From Deltaproteobacteria bacterium (GTDB lineage: Bacteria; Desulfobacterota_E; Deferrimicrobia; Deferrimicrobiales; Deferrimicrobiaceae), in assembly GCA_023489025.1 (NCBI GenBank), contig JAMDCN010000099.1:1-11930 (forward strand): a DNA stretch of 11,930 nt, in the 5' to 3' direction. The notes beneath the pieces are model-generated. The model had not been told where the DNA came from and searched no databases. It was given only the letters and a program-made list of their open reading frames with translations. This document shows positions 1 to 6,619 of this stretch, piece by piece (the stretch's first letter is position 1; the number at the start of each line of letters is the position of its first letter). Both the position numbers and the translations under genes were made by a program.

Positions 1-39
1 CGCCGTTCTTTTTTGCACCGGGTCTTCCTGACTATCGTA

Positions 40-97
40 AACGCGTAGCGTGCAAGGTACCCAGACAAGGAAGCCCCTTGCGCAGGGCTCCCTTGCC
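40..97 (+). repeat. 58-bp dispersed hairpin repeat, copy 1
   Basis: This segment aligns without gaps to 8943-9000 at 47 of 58 positions (my count). It starts AACGCGT and carries TGCAAGG, followed by an inverted repeat with arms CAAGGAAGCCC (66-76) and GGGCTCCCTTG (85-95). The arms pair with a single A-C mismatch, which would be a G-U pair in RNA from the minus strand. A conserved upstream GCAAGG could pair instead with CCTTGC in the loop region, so two exclusive folds are possible. No T-tract follows the stem, so a classical intrinsic terminator is not supported. It may be a dispersed intergenic repeat family or a structured RNA element. Confidence 0.6.
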
Positions 98-248
98 AAC
101 GTGCCGCGTTCCTTTGCCTTTCCCTGGAGCACCCGCTCTTTTGAATTTCCGCCAACCGCGGAACAAAGGGGAAAACCTTATATCCTGCAAATAGCATCAA
201 AAACCACGATATTGCGATCCGTGACGGAAGGCTGACACTCTAGAAAAG
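98..248. other. Upstream non-coding stretch before the kinase gene
   Basis: I see no supported gene between the repeat and the kinase start. The segment becomes A/T-richer from about 165, with TATATC at 179-184 as a possible -10 element, but no good -35 lies at the right distance. It probably holds the promoter of the kinase-regulator pair, which I cannot place. Confidence 0.3.
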
Positions 249-257
249 GTGACGAAG

Positions 258-1514
258 TTGCGACCTTCCATTCCCGGGGTGTTGAGGGCGGTTCTCTTCA
301 CGTTCCTGCTGCTGTCCTCGGCCGCAGTCCTCTACGCCACGGGGCTGAACGCCCGCACCGCGCAAACCTTGGCGGAAAGCTCGCTGGAAAGCACGGCCCT
401 GGCCCTTTCCACCTCCGCGGAGATAGCGCTCCGGGCAGGCGGAACCCGGGCGGAGGGGGAAGTTCGGGACATTCTTTCCGACCGGGTGGTGGCGTATGCG
501 CTGATCGCCGGTGAGAATGGAGCGGTCCTCTTCCACACGAACCCCGGTCTGGTCGGCACGAAACTTGGGGAGAAAGGGCTGAGGGAATGGCTGCGGTCGG
601 GAAAGACCTACGGACGGCGGATCCGTCTCGGCACCGGACTTCCCGCCTACGAATTCAACTACCTCATCCGCAGCCCGGGCGGAAAGGCGGAGATCCTGCG
701 TCTCGTCCTCCATACCACCCAGGCGGACCGGATTCTCTCCGATGCCCGCAAGATGTGGTGGACGGTCGGCATCGTCCTTCTCCTTTTATGGGCGGTCGGG
801 ATCGCGCTCGAGCGGGTTCTGACCCGTCACCTTCGGCTCCAGGCCGAGGTGGAGCGGCAGGAACGCCTGGCACTCATTGGTCAGATGACCGCCACGCTCG
901 CCCACGAGATCCGGAACGCGTTGGGGAGCGTCAAGGGATACACGCAATGGGTGAATGAGAAGGTCGAGGAGAAAGATCCCCGCAAGAAGGCGCTTGGGAT
1001 CGTTCTCCGGGGCACGGAACGGATCGAGTCCCTTGTGAACGACCTCCTTCTTTTCTCCCGGGAGGAAAGCTACTCCGTCGAGCCCGTCGATCCGATCCCC
1101 CTCCTCAAGGAAACCGTTGCCGCGGAGGCTTCCGGCTGGGCGGGGGAAGTCGAAGTGAAGACGGTTCCCGGCATGCGCGCACTTGCGGATCCCGATAAAC
1201 TGCGCCGTGTACTGCTCAACGGTGTACGGAATGCCATCCAGGCGATGGGGGGGGCCGGAGTCCTGAAGATTACCGCGCGGCCGGAGGGGCATCGGCTGGT
1301 CATCCGGATCGAGGATTCCGGTCCCGGCATTCCCGCCGCGGAACTGCCCCGGTTGTTCTCCCCTTTCCATACCACGAAGACGGACGGCACCGGTCTGGGA
1401 CTGGCATACTCGAAGAAAGTGATCGAAGGGATGAAGGGCGGGATCGAGCTTTCCAACCGGGAAGAGGGGGGGGCCGTCCTCGCCATCCATCTTCCGATCC
1501 CGGGGGAAGGGTGA
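258..1514 (+). CDS. Membrane-bound sensor histidine kinase (NtrB/ZraS/AtoS-like)
   Basis: This is a sensor kinase that autophosphorylates on histidine and should pass the phosphate to the regulator encoded 1 bp downstream. Numbering from the upstream GTG at 249, a first membrane helix spans about 11-33, a periplasmic sensor about 34-168 (FHTNPGLVGTKL resembles single-Cache/PAS-like sensor folds), and a second helix about 170-188. The HisKA H-box reads AHEIRNALGSVKGY with H219. The HATPase domain shows the N-box NGVRNAIQAM (N324/N328), G1 EDSGPGIP, the F-box FSPFHTTK and G2 GTGLGLA. The protein is complete at roughly 420 residues. I place the start at TTG 258 because AAGGTGA (247-252) sits 5 bases before it; GTG 249 in the same frame overlaps that ribosome site. 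The ligand is unknown; downstream genes suggest a metal or redox signal, which is inference. Confidence 0.92.
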   Translation: MRPSIPGVLRAVLFTFLLLSSAAVLYATGLNARTAQTLAESSLESTALALSTSAEIALRAGGTRAEGEVRDILSDRVVAYALIAGENGAVLFHTNPGLVGTKLGEKGLREWLRSGKTYGRRIRLGTGLPAYEFNYLIRSPGGKAEILRLVLHTTQADRILSDARKMWWTVGIVLLLLWAVGIALERVLTRHLRLQAEVERQERLALIGQMTATLAHEIRNALGSVKGYTQWVNEKVEEKDPRKKALGIVLRGTERIESLVNDLLLFSREESYSVEPVDPIPLLKETVAAEASGWAGEVEVKTVPGMRALADPDKLRRVLLNGVRNAIQAMGGAGVLKITARPEGHRLVIRIEDSGPGIPAAELPRLFSPFHTTKTDGTGLGLAYSKKVIEGMKGGIELSNREEGGAVLAIHLPIPGEG

Positions 1515-1515
1515 A

Positions 1516-2844
1516 ATGCCGAAAAGAATCCTGGTCGTCGACGACGACGAGCTGATGCGCTCCTTTCTCTCCTCCGTCCTCCGGGAGGAAGGGTACGGGG
1601 TCGAGGAGGCGCGGAACGGAACCGAGGGGCTCGCGAAGCTCCCGGGCTCCGATTTCGAGCTCGTCATCACCGACCTGCGGATGCCGGACATGTCCGGGTT
1701 GGCATTGATGCAGGAGGGGAGAAAGGCGCGCCCCGACGTCCGGTGGATCATCATCACCGCATACGGCTCCATCGGGAGCGCCGTTGAGGCGATGAAGGCG
1801 GGGGCCTCCGATTACCTCACCAAGCCGTTCCGCGACCCCGGCGAACTGCGGCATGTCATCGGGCGGGTCCTCCGGGAAGCCGAGGCGGAAACGAAAATCA
1901 CCCTCCTGTCGGAAGAGCTGGGCAGGCAGTTCCCGGCGGCGGAAACGATTTTCCTCGGCGAAAAAATGGAAGACGTGCGGAAGCTGGTGAACGACGTGGC
2001 TCCCGCTGCGACCACCGTGCTCGTCACGGGGCAGAGCGGGACAGGGAAGGAACTCATTGCCAGGGTGATCCATGATCTGAGCCCCCGGCGGGAAGGTCCC
2101 TTCGTTGCCGTCCACTGCGCCGCCCTTGCGGAAAACCTCCTGGAGAGCGAACTTTTCGGCCACGAGCGGGGGGCGTTCACCGGAGCCGTGTCGGTCCGGA
2201 AAGGGAGGTTCGAGCTCGCCGACGGGGGAACGATTTTCCTGGACGAGATCGGGGAAATCTCCGCGGCCGTCCAGGTGAAGCTTCTCAGGGTCCTGCAGGA
2301 GAGGGAGTTCGAGAGGGTGGGGGGAATGAGGCCCATCGCCGTGGACGTACGCATCGTCGCGGCGACGAACAAGGACCTCAAGGCGGAAGTCGCCGCAGGG
2401 CGGTTCCGGGAAGATCTCTATTACCGACTGAACGTATTTCCGATCGTCCTTCCTTCCCTGGCGGAACGCAGGGAGGCCATTCTTCCCCTGGCGGAATATT
2501 TCCTGAAAAAGTTCGCCGCCGCCTTCGGCAAATCGTTCGCAGGGTTTTCCCTTGGAGCCCGGTCGGCCCTTGAAAATTATCCTTGGCCGGGCAACGTGAG
2601 GGAGTTGCAGAACGTGATCGAGCGCGCCGCAATCCTCGCTCGCGGGGAGATCGATCCGAAGCACCTGAACCTGGAACCGCCGCGCGCGCCCCTGGTTCCC
2701 TCGGAAAGCGTCCTTAAGGCGAACGAACGCGAAACCATCCGGAAAGTGCTTGACGAGACGGGGGGGAACCGCAAGCAGGCGGCGCGGATCCTCGGCATTT
2801 CCCTGCGAACCCTCCAATACCGGATCAAGGAGTACGGCCTGTAG
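1516..2844 (+). CDS. NtrC-family sigma-54-dependent response regulator
   Basis: This is a 442-residue bacterial enhancer-binding protein with all three standard domains. The receiver domain (1-120) has the acidic pocket in VVDDDE and the phospho-acceptor D53 in ITDLRMPD, with K103 in LTKPF. The AAA+ domain (about 145-375) has Walker A TGQSGTGKE, the sigma-54 contact loop GAFTGA (219-224), Walker B GGTIFLDE (237-244) and the FREDLYYRLN arginine-finger region. A Fis-type helix-turn-helix ends the protein (NRKQAARILGISLRTLQYR). With GAFTGA intact it should drive open-complex formation by RNA polymerase-sigma-54. It lies 1 bp behind the kinase and so is co-transcribed with it. Its likely target is the sigma-54 promoter at 2971, with tandem dyads just after its own stop codon. 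The architecture is like ZraR and AtoC; I cannot assign an orthologue. Confidence 0.95.
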   Translation: MPKRILVVDDDELMRSFLSSVLREEGYGVEEARNGTEGLAKLPGSDFELVITDLRMPDMSGLALMQEGRKARPDVRWIIITAYGSIGSAVEAMKAGASDYLTKPFRDPGELRHVIGRVLREAEAETKITLLSEELGRQFPAAETIFLGEKMEDVRKLVNDVAPAATTVLVTGQSGTGKELIARVIHDLSPRREGPFVAVHCAALAENLLESELFGHERGAFTGAVSVRKGRFELADGGTIFLDEIGEISAAVQVKLLRVLQEREFERVGGMRPIAVDVRIVAATNKDLKAEVAAGRFREDLYYRLNVFPIVLPSLAERREAILPLAEYFLKKFAAAFGKSFAGFSLGARSALENYPWPGNVRELQNVIERAAILARGEIDPKHLNLEPPRAPLVPSESVLKANERETIRKVLDETGGNRKQAARILGISLRTLQYRIKEYGL

Positions 2845-2849
2845 AAAAG

Positions 2850-2885
2850 GTGCAAACTCTGCACATAGAGATGCAGGGATTGCAC
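2850..2885 (+). promoter_or_regulatory. Tandem dyads, probable upstream activator sites of the response regulator
   Basis: Two inverted repeats of the same form follow each other: GTGCA-AACTC-TGCAC (2850-2864) and ATGCA-GGGAT-TGCAC (2871-2885). Their centres are 21 bp apart, two helical turns, placing both on the same DNA face. They lie about 120-140 bp upstream of the expected start of the sigma-54 promoter, a normal distance for enhancer-binding proteins. A/T-richer DNA between them and the promoter (about 2924-2945) could serve as a bending or IHF region, but no clear IHF match is seen. Confidence 0.6.
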
Positions 2886-2970
2886 GTCCTCACCGCACGA
2901 GCCTCCATCGAGTTTCGGGAACGGTAATAAATCCTCTTCTATTTCGCGGCATTCGTTTTCCAGGCGCCGC

Positions 2971-2986
2971 TGGCAGCCTCCTTGCT
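2971..2986 (+). promoter_or_regulatory. Sigma-54 (-24/-12) promoter
   Basis: The sequence TGGCAGCCTCCTTGCT has the invariant GG (2972-2973) and GC (2984-2985) separated by exactly 10 bases, within good TGGCA and TTGCT contexts. Transcription would start near 2997, about 20 bases before the ATG at 3018. It lies directly behind a sigma-54 activator gene and heads the exported-protein operon. The match also shows that a TTG codon at 2982, which would extend the next gene, lies inside the promoter and is not its start. Confidence 0.75.
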
Positions 2987-3017
2987 CACTCCGTGTGACA
3001 GTCAAACCTCTCGATGG

Positions 3018-3620
3018 ATGGTGCAGCCCATAGTGTTCACGCGAACCGGCAGCCTTGCAAACCTGAAGATCGGCAGGGCTGTACTTCCCGCCCTGCTGCT
3101 CCTTTTCATTCTGACCGCATTCCTTCCCCCGGCGCTCGAAACAGCGCAGGCACAGGGAAACGATACGGTGCTGGAAGGGAGCGGCATCCATTACCCGGGC
3201 GGGTTCGACCCTAACACGGTGGGAGAGGTCCGTGGGAAGGCCTACGGGCTTTCCGTTCCGGAGCGCGGCCCGGTACGGTTCCGGCTGGAAACCGGGAGGG
3301 AAACCTACACGGTCCTGGCTTCGCCGAAGTGGTTCTGGAAGGACTTGAACGCCGAACTTCCCGAGGGAATGGAAATACGGGTTCGCGGGTCCAAGACGCT
3401 TGGCCGGGACGCGAACCTGTACATCATCGCCCAGAAAATCCGGATCGGATCATCGGGCCGGTCCATGGACCTGCGCGATGACGGCGGGTTCCCACTGTGG
3501 AAAGGGCCCAAGGCGGGTGGGATGGGAGCTCCGGGCGGCTTCGGCTCCCCGATGCGGGGGGGCGGAGGAATGGGAAGCGGCCCCGGGGGGATGGGCGGCA
3601 TGGGCGGTCGGCGCCGGTAA
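3018..3620 (+). CDS. Exported OB-like protein with Gly/Met-rich C-terminal tail
   Basis: The product is 200 residues and I do not recognise a named family. After a charged N-region, a hydrophobic segment (AVLPALLLLFILTAF, about 21-35) ends near ETAQA-Q, a plausible signal peptidase site. The mature part (about 50-145) is short and beta-rich (VGEVRGKAYGL, YTVLASPKWFW, MEIRVRGSKTL, LYIIAQKIRI), suggesting a small OB-fold. From about 166 the tail is almost only Gly, Met, Pro and Ser (GGMGAPGGFGSPM, GGGGMGSGPGGMGGMGG), ending RRR. It is the first gene after the sigma-54 promoter, and the barrel gene follows 37 bp later. The start is uncertain because no good ribosome site precedes 3018; GTG 3033 would also leave a signal peptide. 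Periplasmic or surface location is inferred, as is possible metal binding by the Met-rich tail. Confidence 0.75.
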   Translation: MVQPIVFTRTGSLANLKIGRAVLPALLLLFILTAFLPPALETAQAQGNDTVLEGSGIHYPGGFDPNTVGEVRGKAYGLSVPERGPVRFRLETGRETYTVLASPKWFWKDLNAELPEGMEIRVRGSKTLGRDANLYIIAQKIRIGSSGRSMDLRDDGGFPLWKGPKAGGMGAPGGFGSPMRGGGGMGSGPGGMGGMGGRRR

Positions 3621-3657
3621 TTCACCGGTCAATCCAAAGGCAGGAAGGAAACAAGGA

Positions 3658-4500
3658 ATGTTCAGGATTTGCAAACTCGCATTTTGCATGGGTGTCGTCG
3701 CAGCGATTTCGCTGCTGGAAGCGGCTTCCGTGTCCGCCGGGTGGGAAACGGGCGCCAAGATCGGCTTCGACACGGACGTAACCCGGTCGATCTCAGGCGG
3801 AAAGAGCGACGAGTATCTCCTGGGATACGCCGCATATAGCCGGGGACCTTCGGGCGAGACCCGTCTGGACTGGTCGTTTTCCGCCGTGGGGGAAGCGGCC
3901 GCCTATGCAAGTTTGAGCGATCTCGATTATGCGGCAGTCACGTTTTCTCCCGGCCTGGTCTATTTCTACCGGCCCGGCTGGACGTTCACGGCGGCTCCGT
4001 TTCTCCAGGCAAAAGGGGTAAGGGACTCCAACCAGTCCGCGATCGCCTTCGGGGGAAAACTCCTGGCAAAGGAGCAACTCCCCTCCGATTTTTACCTGGG
4101 GGAGTATTACGCATACACGGACAGCCGTGCGAACACCGACACGTTTTCCTTTACGGAACACGCGCTGGGGGCCTTTCTCGGCCGGAACTGGACGCGCACC
4201 TTCTACACGGAAATCGGATACGAGTTTTCCCGGGGGGACTCCTTCCGATCCGTGGGGGCCTCTCCGTTGGCGCCGGGAGGAACGGGAATGTTCGGAGGAA
4301 TGCAGCCGATGTTTTCCACCGCCTTCGGGACCGAGGTGATCCGGGAGCGAGTGGACCGCCACGCCGTCGGGGTCTCGGCCGGGATCGATTGGACGAAGTC
4401 GATCTTTTCCGCGGCGGGCTACACGTTCACCAACAGGCGAGGGGATCTCGGATCCAGCACATCTCACTCCGGTTTTCTGGGAATCGGATACCGTTTCTGA
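3658..4500 (+). CDS. Outer-membrane beta-barrel protein
   Basis: A 280-residue exported protein with a signal peptide (MFRICKLAFCMGVVAAISLL, cleavage near ASVSA-GW) and repeated amphipathic, aromatic-rich strands typical of an outer-membrane barrel (WSFSAVGEAAAY, GLVYFYRPGWTFTAAPFLQA, FYLGEYYAYT, FYTEIGYEFSRG, SIFSAAGYTF). It ends GFLGIGYRF, with the C-terminal Phe used for barrel assembly. A loop GGTGMFGGMQPMF is Gly/Met-rich like the other proteins of this set. ATG 3658 is chosen for its GGAAGG ribosome site and correct signal peptide; the frame is open further upstream, but only across the previous gene. It lies 37 bp after the OB-like gene and 76 bp before the oxidase gene. A decayed copy of its last 30 codons lies at 6434. 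The transported or bound substrate is unknown. Confidence 0.85.
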   Translation: MFRICKLAFCMGVVAAISLLEAASVSAGWETGAKIGFDTDVTRSISGGKSDEYLLGYAAYSRGPSGETRLDWSFSAVGEAAAYASLSDLDYAAVTFSPGLVYFYRPGWTFTAAPFLQAKGVRDSNQSAIAFGGKLLAKEQLPSDFYLGEYYAYTDSRANTDTFSFTEHALGAFLGRNWTRTFYTEIGYEFSRGDSFRSVGASPLAPGGTGMFGGMQPMFSTAFGTEVIRERVDRHAVGVSAGIDWTKSIFSAAGYTFTNRRGDLGSSTSHSGFLGIGYRF

Positions 4501-5078
4501 CGATTCCCGGGGAGCAACGGATCGGGAAACACCGGAACGTCGGATGCACCATAAATTGTTTTGCTGGGAGGAAGGGATGAAGGGGATCCGAACGATCAAG
4601 GGAGTTCTTTTCATCGCGTTCATGGCCTTGACGCTCACCGCATGCGGAGGAGGGGGCGGCAAGGCAGGGGATGGCGGCGGAACCGGCGCGACCACGGGAA
4701 CCGCCACGATCCAGGGGCAGGTTTCGGGAGCGACGGTCGTCGCCGTCGACAGCGACACGGATCTCGAAGCGGCGCGCGCAGTGGCCTCCGGCGATCCGAA
4801 GACCTTCCGCATGATCCTGCCGACGGAGCATGCGTACCGGTTCTATCTGGTGGAAAACGAGGGGGCAGGGAATACCGGGAGAATCTACCCCGTCTACATG
4901 GGGTCGACGAACGTCTTCCGGATGACGAGCGCCGCGAACAACCAGATCCTCGATTTCGGTATGGTCGCTCCGGACTTCGACAAGGGCACGGCTTTCCCCG
5001 CGAACGATCCGATGCGGTATTCCGGCATGGTGGCGGGGGGAGAGAACCGGTCGATTCCGCCTTTCCTTTTCGGTGCAG
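4408..5078 (+). repeat. Direct repeat block, copy 1 (barrel 3' end + lipoprotein 5' end)
   Basis: The last 30 codons of the barrel gene, the intergenic spacer and the first about 167 codons of the oxidase gene are repeated at 6434-7124. By eye, coding identity is about 75-80 % around the signal peptide and near 90 % over the rest. Homology stops at GCAG (5075-5078), where the oxidase module begins. The repeat points to a tandem duplication or a recombinational insertion of the oxidase module. Confidence 0.85.
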
Positions 5079-6430
5079 GCGGTAACCCGTTCACACAGGC
5101 TCTCTACATCCCGCCCGTATTGACTCCGACCTCGATGACGAGCACGACCGATTCCTATGACCTTGCTCTTCGCGAGGCGGATGTCGAGATCATTCCCGGC
5201 ATGTTGACCCGCATCATGGGCTTCAACGGTCTTACTCCCGGCCCTACCATCCGGGCGCGCGTGGGACGTCAGGTCGTCATGAGCCACTCCAACGGTCTTC
5301 CGGTAACCACCCTCGGCGGCGCACCCGGCGATGTCGCCATTCACCTGCACGGCGGACACGTACCCTCTTCCGAGGACGGCTTCCCGACGGACACAGTAAA
5401 GCCGGGCGCGACCCGCAGCTATACCTATCCGAACAACCAGTTGCCGGCCACACTTTGGTACCACGACCACCTCATGGGCTATACCGGCCCCCATGTATGG
5501 TTCGGGATGGCGGGATTTTACATCCTGACGGACGACTACGAGGACAGCCTATGGCTGCCGAGTGGCGCCTACGAATTACCGTTGGTCATCCAGGACCGCA
5601 ACTTCGATTCGACCGGGAAGCTTGTTTACACAGGCAACCGGAATGGGGAGACGGGCAACACAATTCTCGTGAACGGCACCATACAACCCAATTTCAAGGT
5701 TGCCTCCCGCAAGTACCGCTTCCGTGTGCTGAATGGATCCAATATGCGCAAGTACCGGATCGCCTTGAGCAACGGCCAACCCTTCCATGTGCTCGGCATG
5801 GAGGGAGGGTTCCTGCCCGCGCCGGTCAAAGTGACCTCCCTCGTACTGGCCTCGGCAGAGCGAGCGGATATCGTGGTGGATTTTTCGTCACTCCCCGTGG
5901 GCAGCTCCTTAGTGCTGCAAAACTCCCTGGGGTCGGGGAGCACGGCGAACATCATGCGCTTTGACGTGGACAGGGTGGAGACGGACACCAGTCAAATACC
6001 CCTCGAACTTCGCCCGCTTGAGAAGCTGAGCGCAAGCCAGGCGGTGCGCACTCGCAGCTTTACATTCTCTGGCGGCATGATGGGTATGATGGGCGGCGTC
6101 CCCTGGGTCATCAACGGAAAACCCTTCGACCCCAACAGGGTGGATGCAGATCCGAAGCTGGGCACGGTGGAGATTTGGGAGTTCCGGAACATGTCCATGA
6201 TGGATCATCCGGCACACCCGCACCAGACCATGTTCCAGATCTTGGACATCAACGGGAATCCTCCCCCGCCGACCCATGCCGGATGGAAGGACACGGTGAA
6301 CGTCCCCGCCATGGGCACCGTCCGGATTATCATGCGCTTCGCCGACTATGCGGGGAAGTACGTCTTGCACTGCCACGTTCTCGAACACGAGGACAATGCC
6401 ATGATGGCGCGGTTCGACGTGGTGCCCTAG
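4577..6430 (+). CDS. Lipoprotein-multicopper oxidase fusion (CotA/bilirubin-oxidase type)
   Basis: The product is 617 residues. The lipobox LTAC puts the lipidated cysteine at C23, followed by a Gly-rich linker. Residues about 44-165 form a beta-rich domain (TATIQGQVSG, YRFYLVENEGAG, GRIYPVYMGSTNVFRMT) shared with the lipoprotein at 6620. From about 170 it is a multicopper oxidase with all four copper motifs: HLHGG (H256, H258), WYHDH (H296, H298), HPAHPH (H544, H547, H549) and HCHVLEHEDNAM, whose C599, H604 and axial M609 build the type 1 site as in CotA. The type 2/3 trinuclear site that reduces O2 to water is therefore intact. A Met-rich loop GGMMGMMGG lies at about 499-507, as in metal oxidases. 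ATG 4577 is chosen for GGGAGGAAGG just before it. A membrane-anchored oxidase of Cu(I), Fe(II), Mn(II) or phenolics is likely; the substrate cannot be read from sequence. Confidence 0.92.
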   Translation: MKGIRTIKGVLFIAFMALTLTACGGGGGKAGDGGGTGATTGTATIQGQVSGATVVAVDSDTDLEAARAVASGDPKTFRMILPTEHAYRFYLVENEGAGNTGRIYPVYMGSTNVFRMTSAANNQILDFGMVAPDFDKGTAFPANDPMRYSGMVAGGENRSIPPFLFGAGGNPFTQALYIPPVLTPTSMTSTTDSYDLALREADVEIIPGMLTRIMGFNGLTPGPTIRARVGRQVVMSHSNGLPVTTLGGAPGDVAIHLHGGHVPSSEDGFPTDTVKPGATRSYTYPNNQLPATLWYHDHLMGYTGPHVWFGMAGFYILTDDYEDSLWLPSGAYELPLVIQDRNFDSTGKLVYTGNRNGETGNTILVNGTIQPNFKVASRKYRFRVLNGSNMRKYRIALSNGQPFHVLGMEGGFLPAPVKVTSLVLASAERADIVVDFSSLPVGSSLVLQNSLGSGSTANIMRFDVDRVETDTSQIPLELRPLEKLSASQAVRTRSFTFSGGMMGMMGGVPWVINGKPFDPNRVDADPKLGTVEIWEFRNMSMMDHPAHPHQTMFQILDINGNPPPPTHAGWKDTVNVPAMGTVRIIMRFADYAGKYVLHCHVLEHEDNAMMARFDVVP

Positions 6431-6433
6431 CAT

Positions 6434-6526
6434 TCCGTCGCCATCCATACGTTTACCGATCGGCGAGGGGATCTCGGATCCAGCGGATCGCACGCCGGTT
6501 TTCTGGGAGTCGGATACCGTTTTTAA
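6434..6526 (+). pseudogene. Remnant of the beta-barrel gene 3' end
   Basis: Starting 4 bases after the oxidase stop codon, 30 codons plus TAA match the end of the barrel gene at 23 of 30 residues (my count): TFTDRRGDLGSSGSHAGFLG here against TFTNRRGDLGSSTSHSGFLG there, both ending GYRF. No start codon or signal peptide precedes it. It lies in the oxidase reading frame, separated by the TAG stop. It shows that a second copy of the barrel gene once stood here, or that the segment came in with a recombination event. Confidence 0.85.
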
Positions 6527-6555
6527 CGACCGCCGGACGGCAATAGATCAGGAAC

Positions 6556-6582
6556 CAACAAGAAACAGGAAGCAACAAGAAA
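6556..6582 (+). repeat. Short tandem duplication in the leader of the lipoprotein gene
   Basis: CAACAAGAAA occurs at 6556-6565 and again at 6573-6582, a 17-bp period in A-rich, G-poor DNA. It falls in the part of the spacer absent from copy 1 of the large repeat, so it looks like local slippage after the duplication. Confidence 0.5.
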
Positions 6583-6619
6583 TCGAAAGCGTCAAAAATC
6601 ATTTTGCAGGGAGGAAGGA

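Noticed and set aside
50..235. 61-codon plus-strand frame starting with GTG before the kinase gene
   Set aside because: It has no ribosome site, runs straight through the hairpin repeat, and its product shows no recognisable feature.
786..1772. 328-codon minus-strand frame
   Set aside because: It is antisense to the kinase catalytic domain and regulator start, with no ribosome site or recognisable motif.
1300..2817. 505-codon minus-strand open frame opposite the kinase and regulator genes
   Set aside because: It is a by-product of GC-rich codon use in two well-supported plus-strand genes; its product has no domain and it spans both genes.
2850..2864. GTGCA-N5-TGCAC as a terminator hairpin after the regulator gene
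   Set aside because: The 5-bp stem is too weak and has no T-tract, and a second dyad of the same form 21 bp on fits a protein-binding site better.
2982..3017. TTG start extending the OB-like protein by 12 codons
   Set aside because: This TTG is part of the -12 element of the sigma-54 promoter and lies upstream of the expected transcription start.
3400..3657. 86-codon N-terminal extension of the barrel protein
   Set aside because: It overlaps the end of the previous gene and would bury the clear signal peptide that begins at ATG 3658.
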